Assembly (NCBI RefSeq): GCF_030250645.1
Contig: NZ_JASSVS010000014.1
Span: forward strand, 62,001 to 126,000
Source of the DNA: Marinobacter azerbaijanicus
GTDB lineage: Bacteria > Pseudomonadota > Gammaproteobacteria > Pseudomonadales > Oleiphilaceae
Length of the DNA: 64,000 nucleotides
Direction of reading: 5' to 3'
Shown here: in pieces, positions 26,467 to 35,433 of the stretch
Layout of the letters: every line of letters begins with the position of its first letter
How positions within the stretch are numbered: position 1 is the stretch's first letter
Position numbers and translations under genes: made by a program
Notes under the pieces: model-generated
Databases searched by the model: none
Told to the model about the DNA's origin: nothing
Seen by the model: the letters and a program-made list of their open reading frames with translations, nothing else

Positions 26467-27771
26467 TTATCCTCCTGAAACCGTCAAACGACCGCGGGCA
26501 CCGTCCGGTTCGTTGACCACCGAGCCGATCTCGGCTTTCAGCCCCCGATCCATCAGGCCGTTTCGCAGGGTGCTCAGTTTGTTGTAACTGTCGGCCCGAA
26601 CATCCACCACCAGTTCGCCACGGTTCCTGCTGTAATTGACAGAGTTGAACATAATGGAGCTGGCATCCGGTATTTTCGAATACTGTTCTCCAGTAAACTT
26701 CATCAGGCTGATAAATCCGGCGTCAGGCCCCTCTGCCTGCAATTGACGCAACTGCCCCTCAACAACCCGACGGACATTGCCCGCGTGGGTTCTTGAATCA
26801 TTCGGGAACGCCTGTCGATAGATAGCCATGGCTTCTTCACGGGCCTGGTCGGCCTTTTGCTGGTGGTAAAAGCCCATTCCGACTTCCACCCCGATCTGGA
26901 TGACAAACCAGACGCTGGCAACCGCGATCAGCGGCTTCCACGGCCCCAGAAAACTGCGCCTGCGGGAGCGGACAGTATATTCGCCCTGGCAAAGGTTTAT
27001 TGGCTGGCACAGATGGTGATGATGAGCATGCGCCAGCAGCTCCAGGGGCATCAGTTCCAGGATCTCTTCCCTGACCCTCAGGCGTCCCGAAGACTTGAGC
27101 TGGCTCAGGTCAGCCTGCTGATGCTCAAATTCAGTCTGGGTACCGTAAACCGTCACCGGCACTTCCGCCACCACGTCGTCGGAAGGCGGCAGGGCCAGCG
27201 TCTGGGCAAACATGGCGAGGTTTCGGGCCTGAACGCTGAGCCATTCGCCCTGATCACTCGCCAGCATTGCGGTCTCGCCATCAAGGCAGATGGACCAGCC
27301 ACCCTCTGTAATCGGAAGCAGACCAGCATCCGGGTAAATCGCTTCAAGCTTCAGGTGTGCCCACCCGCTGAACATCGCAACCCAGTCCGCCATCTGGCCA
27401 TGGTCCACAGCCGCCACACGGAACCCTTTTTCCGTCCGGTTTCCAAGGGCAAGATGAACCCCCTCAATGTCCTGGGCAATCTGCTCCTCCACGGCATAAG
27501 GCAGCGCCTGATGGACAAATCTTGTCTGCCTGGCCGGTATGTCAGCCATACAGAACAACGCCTCCTCGCCCGGGATCAGACCTACGAGCAGTACATTATC
27601 GAGATCATTCTGTGCCAGTGTCTGTTCAATTTCCTCCTTCGGGTCCGACGTGCCGCGGGCCTGGGCATCTCCGCTGGCGTCGAGCAGAACCCAGCTGTAC
27701 AACTGGGCCTCCGGGTTAACATCGGGGGCCGCAAATGGTGGCTGGGGCCTGACATAAAGGCGGTATGACAT
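26467..27771 (-). CDS. gspL: Type II secretion protein GspL
   Basis: GspL links the GspE ATPase to the inner-membrane platform. The product has 434 residues. An actin-like cytoplasmic domain comes first (about 1-265; QALPYAVEEQIAQDIEGVHL is the most typical block). One membrane helix follows near 290 (PLIAVASVWFVIQIGVEVGM), and a periplasmic ferredoxin-like domain ends the protein. I start it at ATG 27771, after AAGGAAACTGTTCAG; a longer frame from 27837 overlaps the end of gspK and adds 22 unrelated residues. An unusual HAHHHHL run occurs near residue 250. Confidence 0.93.
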   Translation of the reverse strand: MSYRLYVRPQPPFAAPDVNPEAQLYSWVLLDASGDAQARGTSDPKEEIEQTLAQNDLDNVLLVGLIPGEEALFCMADIPARQTRFVHQALPYAVEEQIAQDIEGVHLALGNRTEKGFRVAAVDHGQMADWVAMFSGWAHLKLEAIYPDAGLLPITEGGWSICLDGETAMLASDQGEWLSVQARNLAMFAQTLALPPSDDVVAEVPVTVYGTQTEFEHQQADLSQLKSSGRLRVREEILELMPLELLAHAHHHHLCQPINLCQGEYTVRSRRRSFLGPWKPLIAVASVWFVIQIGVEVGMGFYHQQKADQAREEAMAIYRQAFPNDSRTHAGNVRRVVEGQLRQLQAEGPDAGFISLMKFTGEQYSKIPDASSIMFNSVNYSRNRGELVVDVRADSYNKLSTLRNGLMDRGLKAEIGSVVNEPDGARGRLTVSGG

Positions 27772-27837
27772 TCTGAACAGTTTCCTTTTCAACCCTTCGG
27801 GGTCTTCGTGATCGGTCTCAGTGACATCAGCCCGCAT

Positions 27838-28857
27838 CTACTCTTGGGAGATGCTGAATGGCTCTTTTGTTATCCGGTTTTTCTGGCCGGTATCCCGGTG
27901 CACTGTCTGCATCTCACCTTCCGGACTCCGGTAGACGGTGCTCACCAGATTGGCAACCCGGTCATCGTAGGTAATCCTGGACACCACTTCAAAAAATCGT
28001 GTCTGCAGCCCCAACCCGGTGGACTTTAGCCCCAGGCCCGAAAACTCAGGCAGTGCCAGAAAATCCCCGATGTTCTCAAAACGCTCTTCCTGGCGCTTCT
28101 CAAGAATAGCGTCTGCCTGGGCCTGTGTCAGTTCCTCATGCAGGGATCGCAACACCGCTGCAGACGCGGTGTTGACATTAATACCCAGACCCGCAACCGG
28201 CAAGGCTGTTACATGAGGCTGCAAGGCCTGATAAGCCTCTTCGGTCATGCCATCAATCAGGCGCAGCTCTGAAACCGTGACGAATGGCTGATTGCCTGCC
28301 CGGTAGGCTGGCTCCTGCATCAGGTACTGGCCATCTTCGGCGCCATAGGCGCTGACCGTCTGATCGTTCGGATCAATCCAGTCAATCAGGGCGTCGACAC
28401 TGACGGTGGTTATCTCCAGCACCTGGAGCAGCCGGGTCAACCGGTCTCTGGTCACCTGATCAACCTGGCCGTTACCACGCACCAGATCATTGAGATTGAT
28501 CCTTCCGCCCAGGCCATCGATCTGAACTTCCGCCACACCGTTGTCGTCAATCGGCAGTATTGCCGCGTTCTGGGCCCAGAACTCGTCAAGACTGTCCACC
28601 ATGGCGTTGTTTTCCTTGTCTTCCTCGAAATCCCTGACCAGAATCTGGCGTGCAAACGCTTCTGCCCCCAGGGCAACGCTGTGGCCCTGCTGCTGGGCGA
28701 GGTAGTGGCTGGCACGAAACACCCGCACGCTTTGCTGCTGGGTCATACCCGCAGCGAGCATGACCACCAGCGCCATTGCCAGCAGCACCATAATCAGGGC
28801 CACGCCACCCTGGCGACTGGCCGGCGCACGGAGCATCAGGGGATTAGCCGCCGGCAT
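27838..28857 (-). CDS. gspK: Minor pseudopilin GspK
   Basis: GspK is the large minor pseudopilin that caps the pseudopilus tip. The 339-residue protein has a prepilin-type N-terminus, QGGVALIMVLLAMALVVMLA, with G before VALIMV as expected for GspK, which lacks the usual Glu at position 5. A large domain with helix-hairpin-helix-like repeats follows (RINLNDLV, INVNTASAAVLRSL). I chose ATG 28857, after GGGGGCAG, giving a 14-base overlap with gspJ; an upstream frame to 29004 is not credible. It works with GspI and GspJ. Confidence 0.92.
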   Translation of the reverse strand: MPAANPLMLRAPASRQGGVALIMVLLAMALVVMLAAGMTQQQSVRVFRASHYLAQQQGHSVALGAEAFARQILVRDFEEDKENNAMVDSLDEFWAQNAAILPIDDNGVAEVQIDGLGGRINLNDLVRGNGQVDQVTRDRLTRLLQVLEITTVSVDALIDWIDPNDQTVSAYGAEDGQYLMQEPAYRAGNQPFVTVSELRLIDGMTEEAYQALQPHVTALPVAGLGINVNTASAAVLRSLHEELTQAQADAILEKRQEERFENIGDFLALPEFSGLGLKSTGLGLQTRFFEVVSRITYDDRVANLVSTVYRSPEGEMQTVHRDTGQKNRITKEPFSISQE

Positions 28858-29617
28858 CACTGCCCCCGCTTTCACCGTTGCCCGGCTGCTCGGCATCGTC
28901 CTGTTCGTTTTGCGACTCATTCGCCGCATTGATGGTGCCCTGAGCCTGACTATGGTCGAAATCAGGCAAAGCGAAGGTGCGTACAAGCTCGCCAAAGCGC
29001 TCATGTTTCAGGGTTACTTCAATACCCAGCGGTAACGGGATATCAGGACGGGTGCCAGGGTTCATGTCTGCCATGCTGGTGTCGTCGGGCCAGTTGTCGC
29101 GCCAGTTACGCTCGCCGTCCAGGAACCGGATCGCAAAATCGGTAACGTCCGATAACAGCACCAGATCCCGGCTGTTGTCCTCCTGCCCCTGGTCAACAGA
29201 AACCCAGTAGCGACGACGCAGTTCATCCCCGGTGTATTCCCAGCCAACCCGTTGCAGCGTACTGCGGCGGGTGCCAAGGGGGTTTCGCCACCCCTGGCGG
29301 GTGAGCTTCAGAGCAAAGTCATCCTCACGGCTGGTCAGAGCCGGATCAAAGTCCCCATAGATGTTACGTCCGGGCCGGTTAACCACCTGTGAGATATCAC
29401 GCTCCAATAGCAGCATAGTGCGCTGGATGGCATCAAACTGATCGGCCACCTCGTTTACCCGATCTCTGGAGGTCACCACATTCCCCAGCACCTGCCAGAC
29501 TCCCAGACCAATAACGGCCGTGATTGTGACCGCAATCAGCATTTCCATCAGCGTAAAGCCGTTGCGGACAACCGGTGGCATTGTACTGGGTTGCGCCAAT
29601 GCTGAATGGGCTACCAT
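28844..29617 (-). CDS. gspJ: Minor pseudopilin GspJ
   Basis: GspJ forms the tip complex of the pseudopilus with GspI and GspK. The 257-residue protein has the prepilin cleavage/methylation motif RNGFTLMEMLIAVTITAVIG after a leader of about 19 residues. A beta-rich domain follows with RSTLQRVGWEYTGDELRRRY and a C-terminal polar tail (Gln/Glu/Gly-rich, ending GGSDAGG) longer than in many homologues. Its first base abuts the gspI stop at 29617. The leader is long, so an internal start cannot be excluded, though no better ribosome site is seen. Confidence 0.92.
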   Translation of the reverse strand: MVAHSALAQPSTMPPVVRNGFTLMEMLIAVTITAVIGLGVWQVLGNVVTSRDRVNEVADQFDAIQRTMLLLERDISQVVNRPGRNIYGDFDPALTSREDDFALKLTRQGWRNPLGTRRSTLQRVGWEYTGDELRRRYWVSVDQGQEDNSRDLVLLSDVTDFAIRFLDGERNWRDNWPDDTSMADMNPGTRPDIPLPLGIEVTLKHERFGELVRTFALPDFDHSQAQGTINAANESQNEQDDAEQPGNGESGGSDAGG

Positions 29618-29991
29618 CAGTTTTCACCAATGAACGCAGACAATGTATGTATGGGTGCCGGATCCGCTTCATTACCGCGAAAACGTGCAACAGTGACCTC
29701 GACCCGCAGTATGGAGGGCTCCTCGGTACCCAATACTGCGGTTGTAACCCGCCAGCGGAAGGGACCGTAGTCAATGTCATCCGTATTTTCGGAGATCTCC
29801 GGGAGGTTTTCCCGCAGTCGGAGTTCATTGATGCGATTATCGGCAACCCAACCTGCCAGGGTTTTATCCCGTATGCGTTCGTAACTGGAGATATACTGGC
29901 TGCCAACTTCGGCTGCGGCCGTCGCAATCAGGCCGAACACCAGCAGCGCGACCAGAACCTCGATCAGTGTGAAGCCGCGCTGGCGATTCAT
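29617..29991 (-). CDS. gspI: Minor pseudopilin GspI
   Basis: GspI is a 124-residue minor pseudopilin. MNRQRGFTLIEVLVALLVFG is a textbook prepilin leader, cut after the Gly, and it is followed by a short alpha/beta domain with ADNRINELRLRENLP, a conserved GspI element. It initiates assembly of the GspIJK tip complex in the inner membrane. It overlaps the end of gspH by four bases (ATGA) and abuts gspJ, consistent with coupled translation. Confidence 0.93.
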   Translation of the reverse strand: MNRQRGFTLIEVLVALLVFGLIATAAAEVGSQYISSYERIRDKTLAGWVADNRINELRLRENLPEISENTDDIDYGPFRWRVTTAVLGTEEPSILRVEVTVARFRGNEADPAPIHTLSAFIGEN

Positions 29992-30542
29992 GCGTCGTCG
30001 TTCCCTTCACTTCCCGGGTAGCGCCACTCCATTGGTGAAAAACCGTCCGAAGCAATGGTGTGCATCCTGGAATCGTCCCTGCCAAGGGTGAACTCCAGCT
30101 CAAACGGCGTTGTTTCCCCACTGGAGAAGAACACAACGTCCGGCCGCAGGCGGTCTTCGTCCGAGGCCAGCCTGGGGGTGTCGTTTTCAATATACTCTGT
30201 GACCGTTATCCACTCCGGAAGCCCGCGCCGTCGGAACATTGGTTCTGCCGGCACTTTCCACTCCCCGCTGCGGTCTTCCCAGGCCACAAAACGATAGCCA
30301 TCGTCGTCCAGAACCAGGCCGAGTTCGGTGTTATTGAGCACCGCCTGTTCCGATGCAGTCTGCATCAGGAGATACAGCTCACGCACTTCGTTCTGCATTT
30401 CCCGGTCCCGGGAACTGCCACCCATGGTCATGACGGCCAGAGCCGCAAGCAGACCCACTACCACCAGGACAACGAGAATTTCTATCAGCGTAAAGCCTAA
30501 ATGTTGCGCCCTGGTTTGCACATTCAATCCCTGACATTCCAC
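29988..30542 (-). CDS. gspH: Minor pseudopilin GspH
   Basis: GspH connects the pseudopilus tip to the GspG fibre. The 184-residue product has the prepilin motif LGFTLIEILVVLVVVGLLAA after a 15-residue leader and a GspH-type beta-sandwich with LGLVLDDDGYRFVAWED. Its start overlaps the 3' end of gspG by 19 bases. The order G-H-I-J-K is the standard one for type II secretion operons. Confidence 0.93.
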   Translation of the reverse strand: MECQGLNVQTRAQHLGFTLIEILVVLVVVGLLAALAVMTMGGSSRDREMQNEVRELYLLMQTASEQAVLNNTELGLVLDDDGYRFVAWEDRSGEWKVPAEPMFRRRGLPEWITVTEYIENDTPRLASDEDRLRPDVVFFSSGETTPFELEFTLGRDDSRMHTIASDGFSPMEWRYPGSEGNDDA

Positions 30543-30961
30543 ACGCTGATGTCGGCGTCATCGCCCTCACCACCTTCACGGCCATCGGCGCCATAGGAAT
30601 AGAGATCATAAGGGCCCTCAGTGCCCGGGCTGATATATTGGTACTCGTTACCCCAGGGGTCCTCGGGAACACTGTTGAGGTAACCCTCGGGGTTCCAGTT
30701 CTTCGGCTCAGGGCTGCCACTGGGCTTGGAAACCAGTGCTTCCAGACCCTGCTGGGTGGACGGGTAATGGCTGTTGTCGAGTCGGTAGAGGTCAAGGGCA
30801 TTGGCAATATTGCTCAGCTGTGTTTCTGCAACTGTCACCCTCGCCTGGTCACTGCGTCCCATGATATTCGGGGCAACGATGGCAACCAGCAGGCCCAGAA
30901 TGACCATTACCACCATGATCTCGATCAGGGTAAAGCCCCGTTGTGCGGTCTGATATTTCAT
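30524..30961 (-). CDS. gspG: Major pseudopilin GspG
   Basis: GspG is the main subunit of the pseudopilus piston. Motif AQRGFTLIEIMVVMVILGLL includes the conserved Glu5, and the C-terminal domain has the calcium-site region and the typical LDNSHYPSTQQGLEALV and DPWGNEYQY blocks. I use ATG 30961, which gives a nine-residue leader and 145 residues. ATG 30976 (leader of 14) is equally possible and has a closer, weaker purine tract. It lies 70 bp after gspF, the only larger gap between the pseudopilin genes and the E-F genes. Confidence 0.95.
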   Translation of the reverse strand: MKYQTAQRGFTLIEIMVVMVILGLLVAIVAPNIMGRSDQARVTVAETQLSNIANALDLYRLDNSHYPSTQQGLEALVSKPSGSPEPKNWNPEGYLNSVPEDPWGNEYQYISPGTEGPYDLYSYGADGREGGEGDDADISVWNVRD

Positions 30962-31031
30962 TGTCTTACTCTTCATCTTTCCATGTCTCTGGGTTTGAAA
31001 GTGGGCCGGAGGACAATAGCCGGAACGGAGG

Positions 31032-32243
31032 CTATCCAACCAGGTTACTCATATTGAGGATCGGGAGCATGATTGCCAGCACAATAATGAGGACAACCAC
31101 GCCCATTAACAGCAACATCATGGGTTCGAACAGACCCACGATTGCCGCTATCTTCGACTGCAGGGTGTTCTCCTGCATGGATGCTGTCCGCTCCAGCATG
31201 CTGTCCAGTTCGCCGCTGGCTTCACCACTGGCGATCATATGCAGCATCATGGGCGGGAAATAGCCGGTCTGGTCCAGCGACCGGTGCAGTGAACCACCCT
31301 CACTGACCTTCCTGGCGGCAATTTTCAGCTCCTGGCGCAGGTAGTCATTGGATAATACCTCGCCGGCAATCCTCATGGCATCCACCAGAGGGACACCGCT
31401 GGTGGTCAGGATGCTGAGTGTACTGGCATAACGTGCGGTATTGACACCACGAACCATCCCCGCCATCAGAGGCATATTCAGCAGGCCTTTATGGACTTTC
31501 AGCCGGAATGCGGGCTTGCGCAGGGACCACCGGAACGCCGCGATACCGGCGATGATCAGTATCAACAGGTAGACGCCGTAGCTGCCCAGAAAATCCGACA
31601 CCACCAGCATGGCCGACGTCAGCGCCGGTAGTTCCTGCCCCTGCTTCACAAACACCTCGATGATGTCAGGCACCACGTAGGTCAGCAGGAAAACCACAAT
31701 GGAGATGGCGACAACGCTGAGAATTATGGGGTAGATCGCGGCAAGCTGGATCTTCTGGCGAGACTCCTGCCGGGCCTCGGTGTAATCGGCAAGGCGGTTA
31801 AGCACCAGGTCAAGGTGCCCCGCGTGCTCTCCTGCAGCGACCGTGGAGCGGTATAGCCGCGGGAACGCCCGTGGAAACTCCCCGAGGCTGTCGGCGAAGC
31901 TGTAACCCTCCATGACCTTGGCCCGGATGGCAATCAACATGCTACGAACCCGGGGACTGGACGATTGCTGGGCCGCCGCCGACAAAGACTGCTCTATGGG
32001 AATGCCCGACTGTATCAGCGTCGCCAGTTGCCGGGTGACCAGCGCCAGATCCGCCGTGGCAAGACCACCCCGGCTGCTCAGGGGATTACTGCGGGTCTGT
32101 TTTTCGGTGGCAGGCTCAACCGCCAGTGGCGTCAGGCCCCTTTCGCGCAGTTGCTGACGGACGGCCCTTGGCGCGTCCGCCTCAACGACGCCCTGCTTCT
32201 GCTTGCCGCGGCTATCAAGAGCTTTGTACTCAAACGCTGGCAT
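31032..32243 (-). CDS. gspF: Type II secretion inner-membrane protein GspF
   Basis: GspF is the polytopic core of the inner-membrane platform. The 403-residue protein starts with MPAFEYKALDSRGKQKQGVV, typical of the family. It has two repeats of the cytoplasmic six-helix T2SSF domain (about 70-193 and 273-395) and three membrane helices, including LAAIYPIILSVVAISIVVFL and the C-terminal MMLLLMGVVVLIIVLAIMLP. It lies four bases after gspE. Confidence 0.95.
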   Translation of the reverse strand: MPAFEYKALDSRGKQKQGVVEADAPRAVRQQLRERGLTPLAVEPATEKQTRSNPLSSRGGLATADLALVTRQLATLIQSGIPIEQSLSAAAQQSSSPRVRSMLIAIRAKVMEGYSFADSLGEFPRAFPRLYRSTVAAGEHAGHLDLVLNRLADYTEARQESRQKIQLAAIYPIILSVVAISIVVFLLTYVVPDIIEVFVKQGQELPALTSAMLVVSDFLGSYGVYLLILIIAGIAAFRWSLRKPAFRLKVHKGLLNMPLMAGMVRGVNTARYASTLSILTTSGVPLVDAMRIAGEVLSNDYLRQELKIAARKVSEGGSLHRSLDQTGYFPPMMLHMIASGEASGELDSMLERTASMQENTLQSKIAAIVGLFEPMMLLLMGVVVLIIVLAIMLPILNMSNLVG

Positions 32244-32247
32244 GAAT

Positions 32248-33819
32248 CTACCTGCTCCGGTGGGTCACACGAAGGACCTCTTCAACCGTGGTCACCCCAT
32301 CCAGAATTTTCTGAACGCCATCGGCATGGATACTGGGGCCATGGAGCCGGGCTTCGTGCTCAAGATCCAGCTCCCCTGCCCGTTTGTGGATCAGGGAACT
32401 GATCTCCTCATTCACTTCAACCACTTCATAGATACCTATACGGCCCCGGTAGCCCAACTGGTTGCAGTGCTCGCAACCGATTGCGCGATAGATGGTAGGC
32501 GGACTGGAGGGGTCCTGCTGCAGGAATTCGCAATGCTCCTCACTGGGTTCATAGGGCTCGCGGCAATCCTTGCAAAGTACCCGCACCAGGCGCTGGGCGA
32601 CAATACCCACAAGACTTGAGGAGATCAGGAAAGGCTCAATGCCCATGTCCATCAATCGGGTGATGGCACCCACCGCTGTGTTGGTGTGCAGGGTGGAAAG
32701 CACGAGGTGGCCTGTCAGGCTGGCCTGAACCGCAATTTCCGCGGTTTCAAGGTCCCGGATCTCACCGATCATCACCACATCCGGATCCTGACGCAGGATC
32801 GCCCGAAGCCCCCGGGCAAAGGTCATGTCCACCTTGGTATTGACCTGTGTCTGTCCGATCCCGGGCAGGTTGTACTCAATGGGATCCTCAACGGTCAGGA
32901 TGTTGCGACTGCGGTCGTTTATTTCCTGCAGCGATGCATAAAGCGTTGTCGATTTACCGGAGCCGGTCGGCCCGGTTACCAGCAGGATACCGTAAGGCCG
33001 GTAGATAAGCCGGCGCAGTATTTTAAGATCTCCACCGGCCATCCCCAGGGATTCAAGACGAATGTTGCCAGCCTGTTTGTCCAGCAAGCGCAGCACCACC
33101 CGCTCACCACTGGAGGACGGCATGGTGGAAACCCGGATATCGACTTCCCGGCCCGCCACCCGCAGCGCAATACGACCGTCCTGGGGAACCCGCTTTTCAG
33201 CAATATCCAGTTTCGCCATCACTTTGATACGGGAAACCAGCAGCGGCGCCAGTGCACGTTTGGGCTGAACCACTTCCCGCAGCACGCCGTCCACACGGAA
33301 GCGGACCACCAGGCGGGTTTCGTAGGTTTCAATGTGCACATCCGAGGCACTACTCTTTACAGCCTCTGTCAGGATGGCGTTAATCAGTCGGATAATGGGG
33401 GCGTCGTCTTCCTGCTCCAGCAGATCCTCGGTTTCCGGAACCGAATCCGCCAGCGAGGCCAGATCCATGTCGTCGCCAATACCTTCAACCATCTGCATGG
33501 CTTCAGCGGAATCATTCTGATAGGCCGCATTCAGGGCGGCATCAAACCTGGCAGGCTCAATGGTGGAAAACCTGGCCCGACCACCACTGATGCGGTTTGC
33601 CTCCGCCAGCGCGGAGTGGCCGGCCCCTGGGCGTACCAGGATGACGGGCTCGCCATCGTCGTCACGGGTCAGAATCACGCCGTTGCGTTTTGCGAACGTG
33701 AAGGGAAGACGGCCGACCGGAGCATCCTGCGGCTGAAGTTCTGTGTCTGTGTCCACGATCGTCCTCGTTTTGTTGCCGGGGGCCGGAAGGCGAGAGTTCC
33801 AGAATCCCTTTTTATTCAA
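32248..33819 (-). CDS. gspE: Type II secretion ATPase GspE
   Basis: GspE is the cytoplasmic hexameric ATPase that drives pseudopilus assembly. The 523-residue protein has an N1E/N2E domain, Walker A GPTGSGKST (residues 283-291, Lys289), an Asp box, and a Walker B region around DPDVVMIGEIRDLETAEIA. The zinc-binding tetracysteine is intact (C416-x2-C419 and C449-x2-C452). The N-terminal 35 residues are polar and longer than a minimal N1 domain. It heads the minus-strand gsp operon and is divergent from gspC. Confidence 0.95.
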   Translation of the reverse strand: MNKKGFWNSRLPAPGNKTRTIVDTDTELQPQDAPVGRLPFTFAKRNGVILTRDDDGEPVILVRPGAGHSALAEANRISGGRARFSTIEPARFDAALNAAYQNDSAEAMQMVEGIGDDMDLASLADSVPETEDLLEQEDDAPIIRLINAILTEAVKSSASDVHIETYETRLVVRFRVDGVLREVVQPKRALAPLLVSRIKVMAKLDIAEKRVPQDGRIALRVAGREVDIRVSTMPSSSGERVVLRLLDKQAGNIRLESLGMAGGDLKILRRLIYRPYGILLVTGPTGSGKSTTLYASLQEINDRSRNILTVEDPIEYNLPGIGQTQVNTKVDMTFARGLRAILRQDPDVVMIGEIRDLETAEIAVQASLTGHLVLSTLHTNTAVGAITRLMDMGIEPFLISSSLVGIVAQRLVRVLCKDCREPYEPSEEHCEFLQQDPSSPPTIYRAIGCEHCNQLGYRGRIGIYEVVEVNEEISSLIHKRAGELDLEHEARLHGPSIHADGVQKILDGVTTVEEVLRVTHRSR

Positions 33820-33951
33820 TTAATTCAGAAAGGCTACCATAGGATATGGAACCGCTGAATAACTCTATACACTATACTGCCAATAAAACGTTGCAGTCTG
33901 ATAACCTGTGGGCCTTTTGCCGGCTCTCACCAGCTCTCTTCGGGACAATCA
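33820..33951. promoter_or_regulatory. gspE/gspC divergent promoter region
   Basis: These 132 bases separate the starts of the divergent gspE and gspC genes and must hold promoters for both. The middle is AT-rich and contains TATACT at 33873-33878, a good -10 candidate for the plus strand, although no consensus -35 is visible. No clear operator palindrome is seen. Confidence 0.4.
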
Positions 33952-34608
33952 ATGCTTTTAACCAGCTCGAGGTTACCACTGTTACTTGCCGCCGTCGCAG
34001 GCCTTTCCATGATCACTGTGACAGCCTGGCAGGCATATCGTTTCTGGCAGAACGAAATCGGTGCAACAACAGTCACTGCTTCAGGTACCACTCAGACATC
34101 AACAGATGTCCCCTCGGAACCAGACGTCAATCTGGCCTCTCTTGACCTGTTTGGAAAGCCCGGCGCGGTCCAGGGTCAGGCAGAGCCAGACACCGAGAAT
34201 CTGCCGGAAACCAACCTTCGGCTTTTTCTGAGAGGCGTGCTGGCAGCCTCCGGCGATTTCCCCGGCAGTGCGCTGATTGAAGACGATAAAAGCAGAACCG
34301 AAGCCTATCTCGTCGGTGACGAACTCCCGGGCGATGCCACACTTCGATCAGTACGGGCCAACCGGGTCATCATTGAAAGAGGCGGCAAACTCGAGAATCT
34401 CTATTTTCCTGAGGATGAAGACCGCTCGGGGGTCTCCCTGGCATCCAGCCAGACATCCGGGGACGATGAAGAACCGGACCAGTCCCGGGTCCAGCCAGCC
34501 ACCACAGGCCAGTCATCGCAGGGCGCCAGCGGAAACAGCGAACAACGCAGGGAGGAGATTCGCCAGCGGCTGGAGCAGCTTCGAGAACGCCTGAGAAACA
34601 ACAACTGA
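33952..34608 (+). CDS. gspC: Type II secretion protein GspC (no PDZ domain)
   Basis: GspC bridges the inner-membrane platform and the outer-membrane secretin. The 218-residue protein has one membrane helix (LPLLLAAVAGLSMITVTAWQ, residues 8-27), a linker, and the HR domain (about 88-155; TNLRLFLRGVLAASGDFPGS starts it). Instead of a PDZ domain it ends in a charged helix EQRREEIRQRLEQLRERLRN, a coiled coil as in Pseudomonas XcpP. In Pseudomonas the next gene is the secretin xcpQ; here it is a LapG-like protease eight bases downstream. Confidence 0.88.
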   Translation: MLLTSSRLPLLLAAVAGLSMITVTAWQAYRFWQNEIGATTVTASGTTQTSTDVPSEPDVNLASLDLFGKPGAVQGQAEPDTENLPETNLRLFLRGVLAASGDFPGSALIEDDKSRTEAYLVGDELPGDATLRSVRANRVIIERGGKLENLYFPEDEDRSGVSLASSQTSGDDEEPDQSRVQPATTGQSSQGASGNSEQRREEIRQRLEQLRERLRNNN

Positions 34609-34616
34609 GGAACCCC

Positions 34617-35279
34617 ATGGAGACGGCCGCACTGATGCCCCGAAGCCGATGCTCCCTGCTCTCCATGGTCCTGATGGTTACCACGCTGACAGTGGCGGCC
34701 CTTGAGCTCAGTGAACGCCTGATGGACTACGTCCAGTCCGAGTTCGGCGACGAAGCCCGCAGCCGCCTGGAAACCTGGCAAAACCTGCACAACATGGCCT
34801 CGAACGCAGCCGTCGACCGGCAGCTGAGGCTGGTCAATTCCTTCTTTAACCGCGCCCGCTTCGTGACCGACATGGAACATTGGGGCCAAGAAGACTACTG
34901 GGCCACACCGGTTGAGTTGCTGACCACCAACGGTGGAGATTGCGAGGACTATTCCATTGCCAAGTACCTGACACTGAAGTCCATGGGCGTGCCGGATGAA
35001 CAACTGCGCATTGTCTATGTCAAGGCTCTGGAACTCAACCAGGCCCACATGGTGCTCGCCTGGTACCCGGAGCCGGACGCAGATCCCCTGATACTCGATA
35101 ACCTGATCAACGACATAAGGCCTGCCTCTCAACGTACGGACCTGGAACCGGTATACAGTTTCAATGGCGACGGCCTGTGGCTCAATCGGTCCGGTGATGA
35201 CAACAAGCGTATCGGGGATGCCGAGAGGCTCTCTCACTGGCAGGATCTGAACAGCCGGCTCATTGATAGCCTTCGGTGA
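34617..35279 (+). CDS. LapG-like periplasmic transglutaminase-fold cysteine protease
   Basis: The 220-residue product belongs to the bacterial transglutaminase-like cysteine protease (BTLCP/LapG) family. It has a hydrophobic export segment (LLSMVLMVTTLTVAALE) and the full triad: Cys109 in NGGDCEDYSIAKY, His144 in ELNQAHMVLAWY and Asp161 in LILDNL. LapG cleaves the N-terminal retention module of giant RTX adhesins to release biofilm cells, under control of LapD and cyclic di-GMP. No lapD or adhesin gene is adjacent. The eight-base gap after gspC implies co-transcription with it. Confidence 0.9.
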   Translation: METAALMPRSRCSLLSMVLMVTTLTVAALELSERLMDYVQSEFGDEARSRLETWQNLHNMASNAAVDRQLRLVNSFFNRARFVTDMEHWGQEDYWATPVELLTTNGGDCEDYSIAKYLTLKSMGVPDEQLRIVYVKALELNQAHMVLAWYPEPDADPLILDNLINDIRPASQRTDLEPVYSFNGDGLWLNRSGDDNKRIGDAERLSHWQDLNSRLIDSLR

Positions 35280-35433
35280 AACCCGGGATGGCGGCATAAG
35301 ACACAACAGTTGTCGCCAGGTGACAGTCCGGCCCGGGCGATTGCCGGTACAATCGTCAGCCAATACCGATCACAGAACCCGACTGCCTGCCCCCACCCGG
35401 GGACACAGGCGGCACAACGGAGGAATTGCCAAC

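Noticed and set aside
32686..33858. 390-residue plus-strand frame antisense to gspE
   Set aside because: It mirrors the gspE coding region, has no domain and would need a start within it; gspE is certain.
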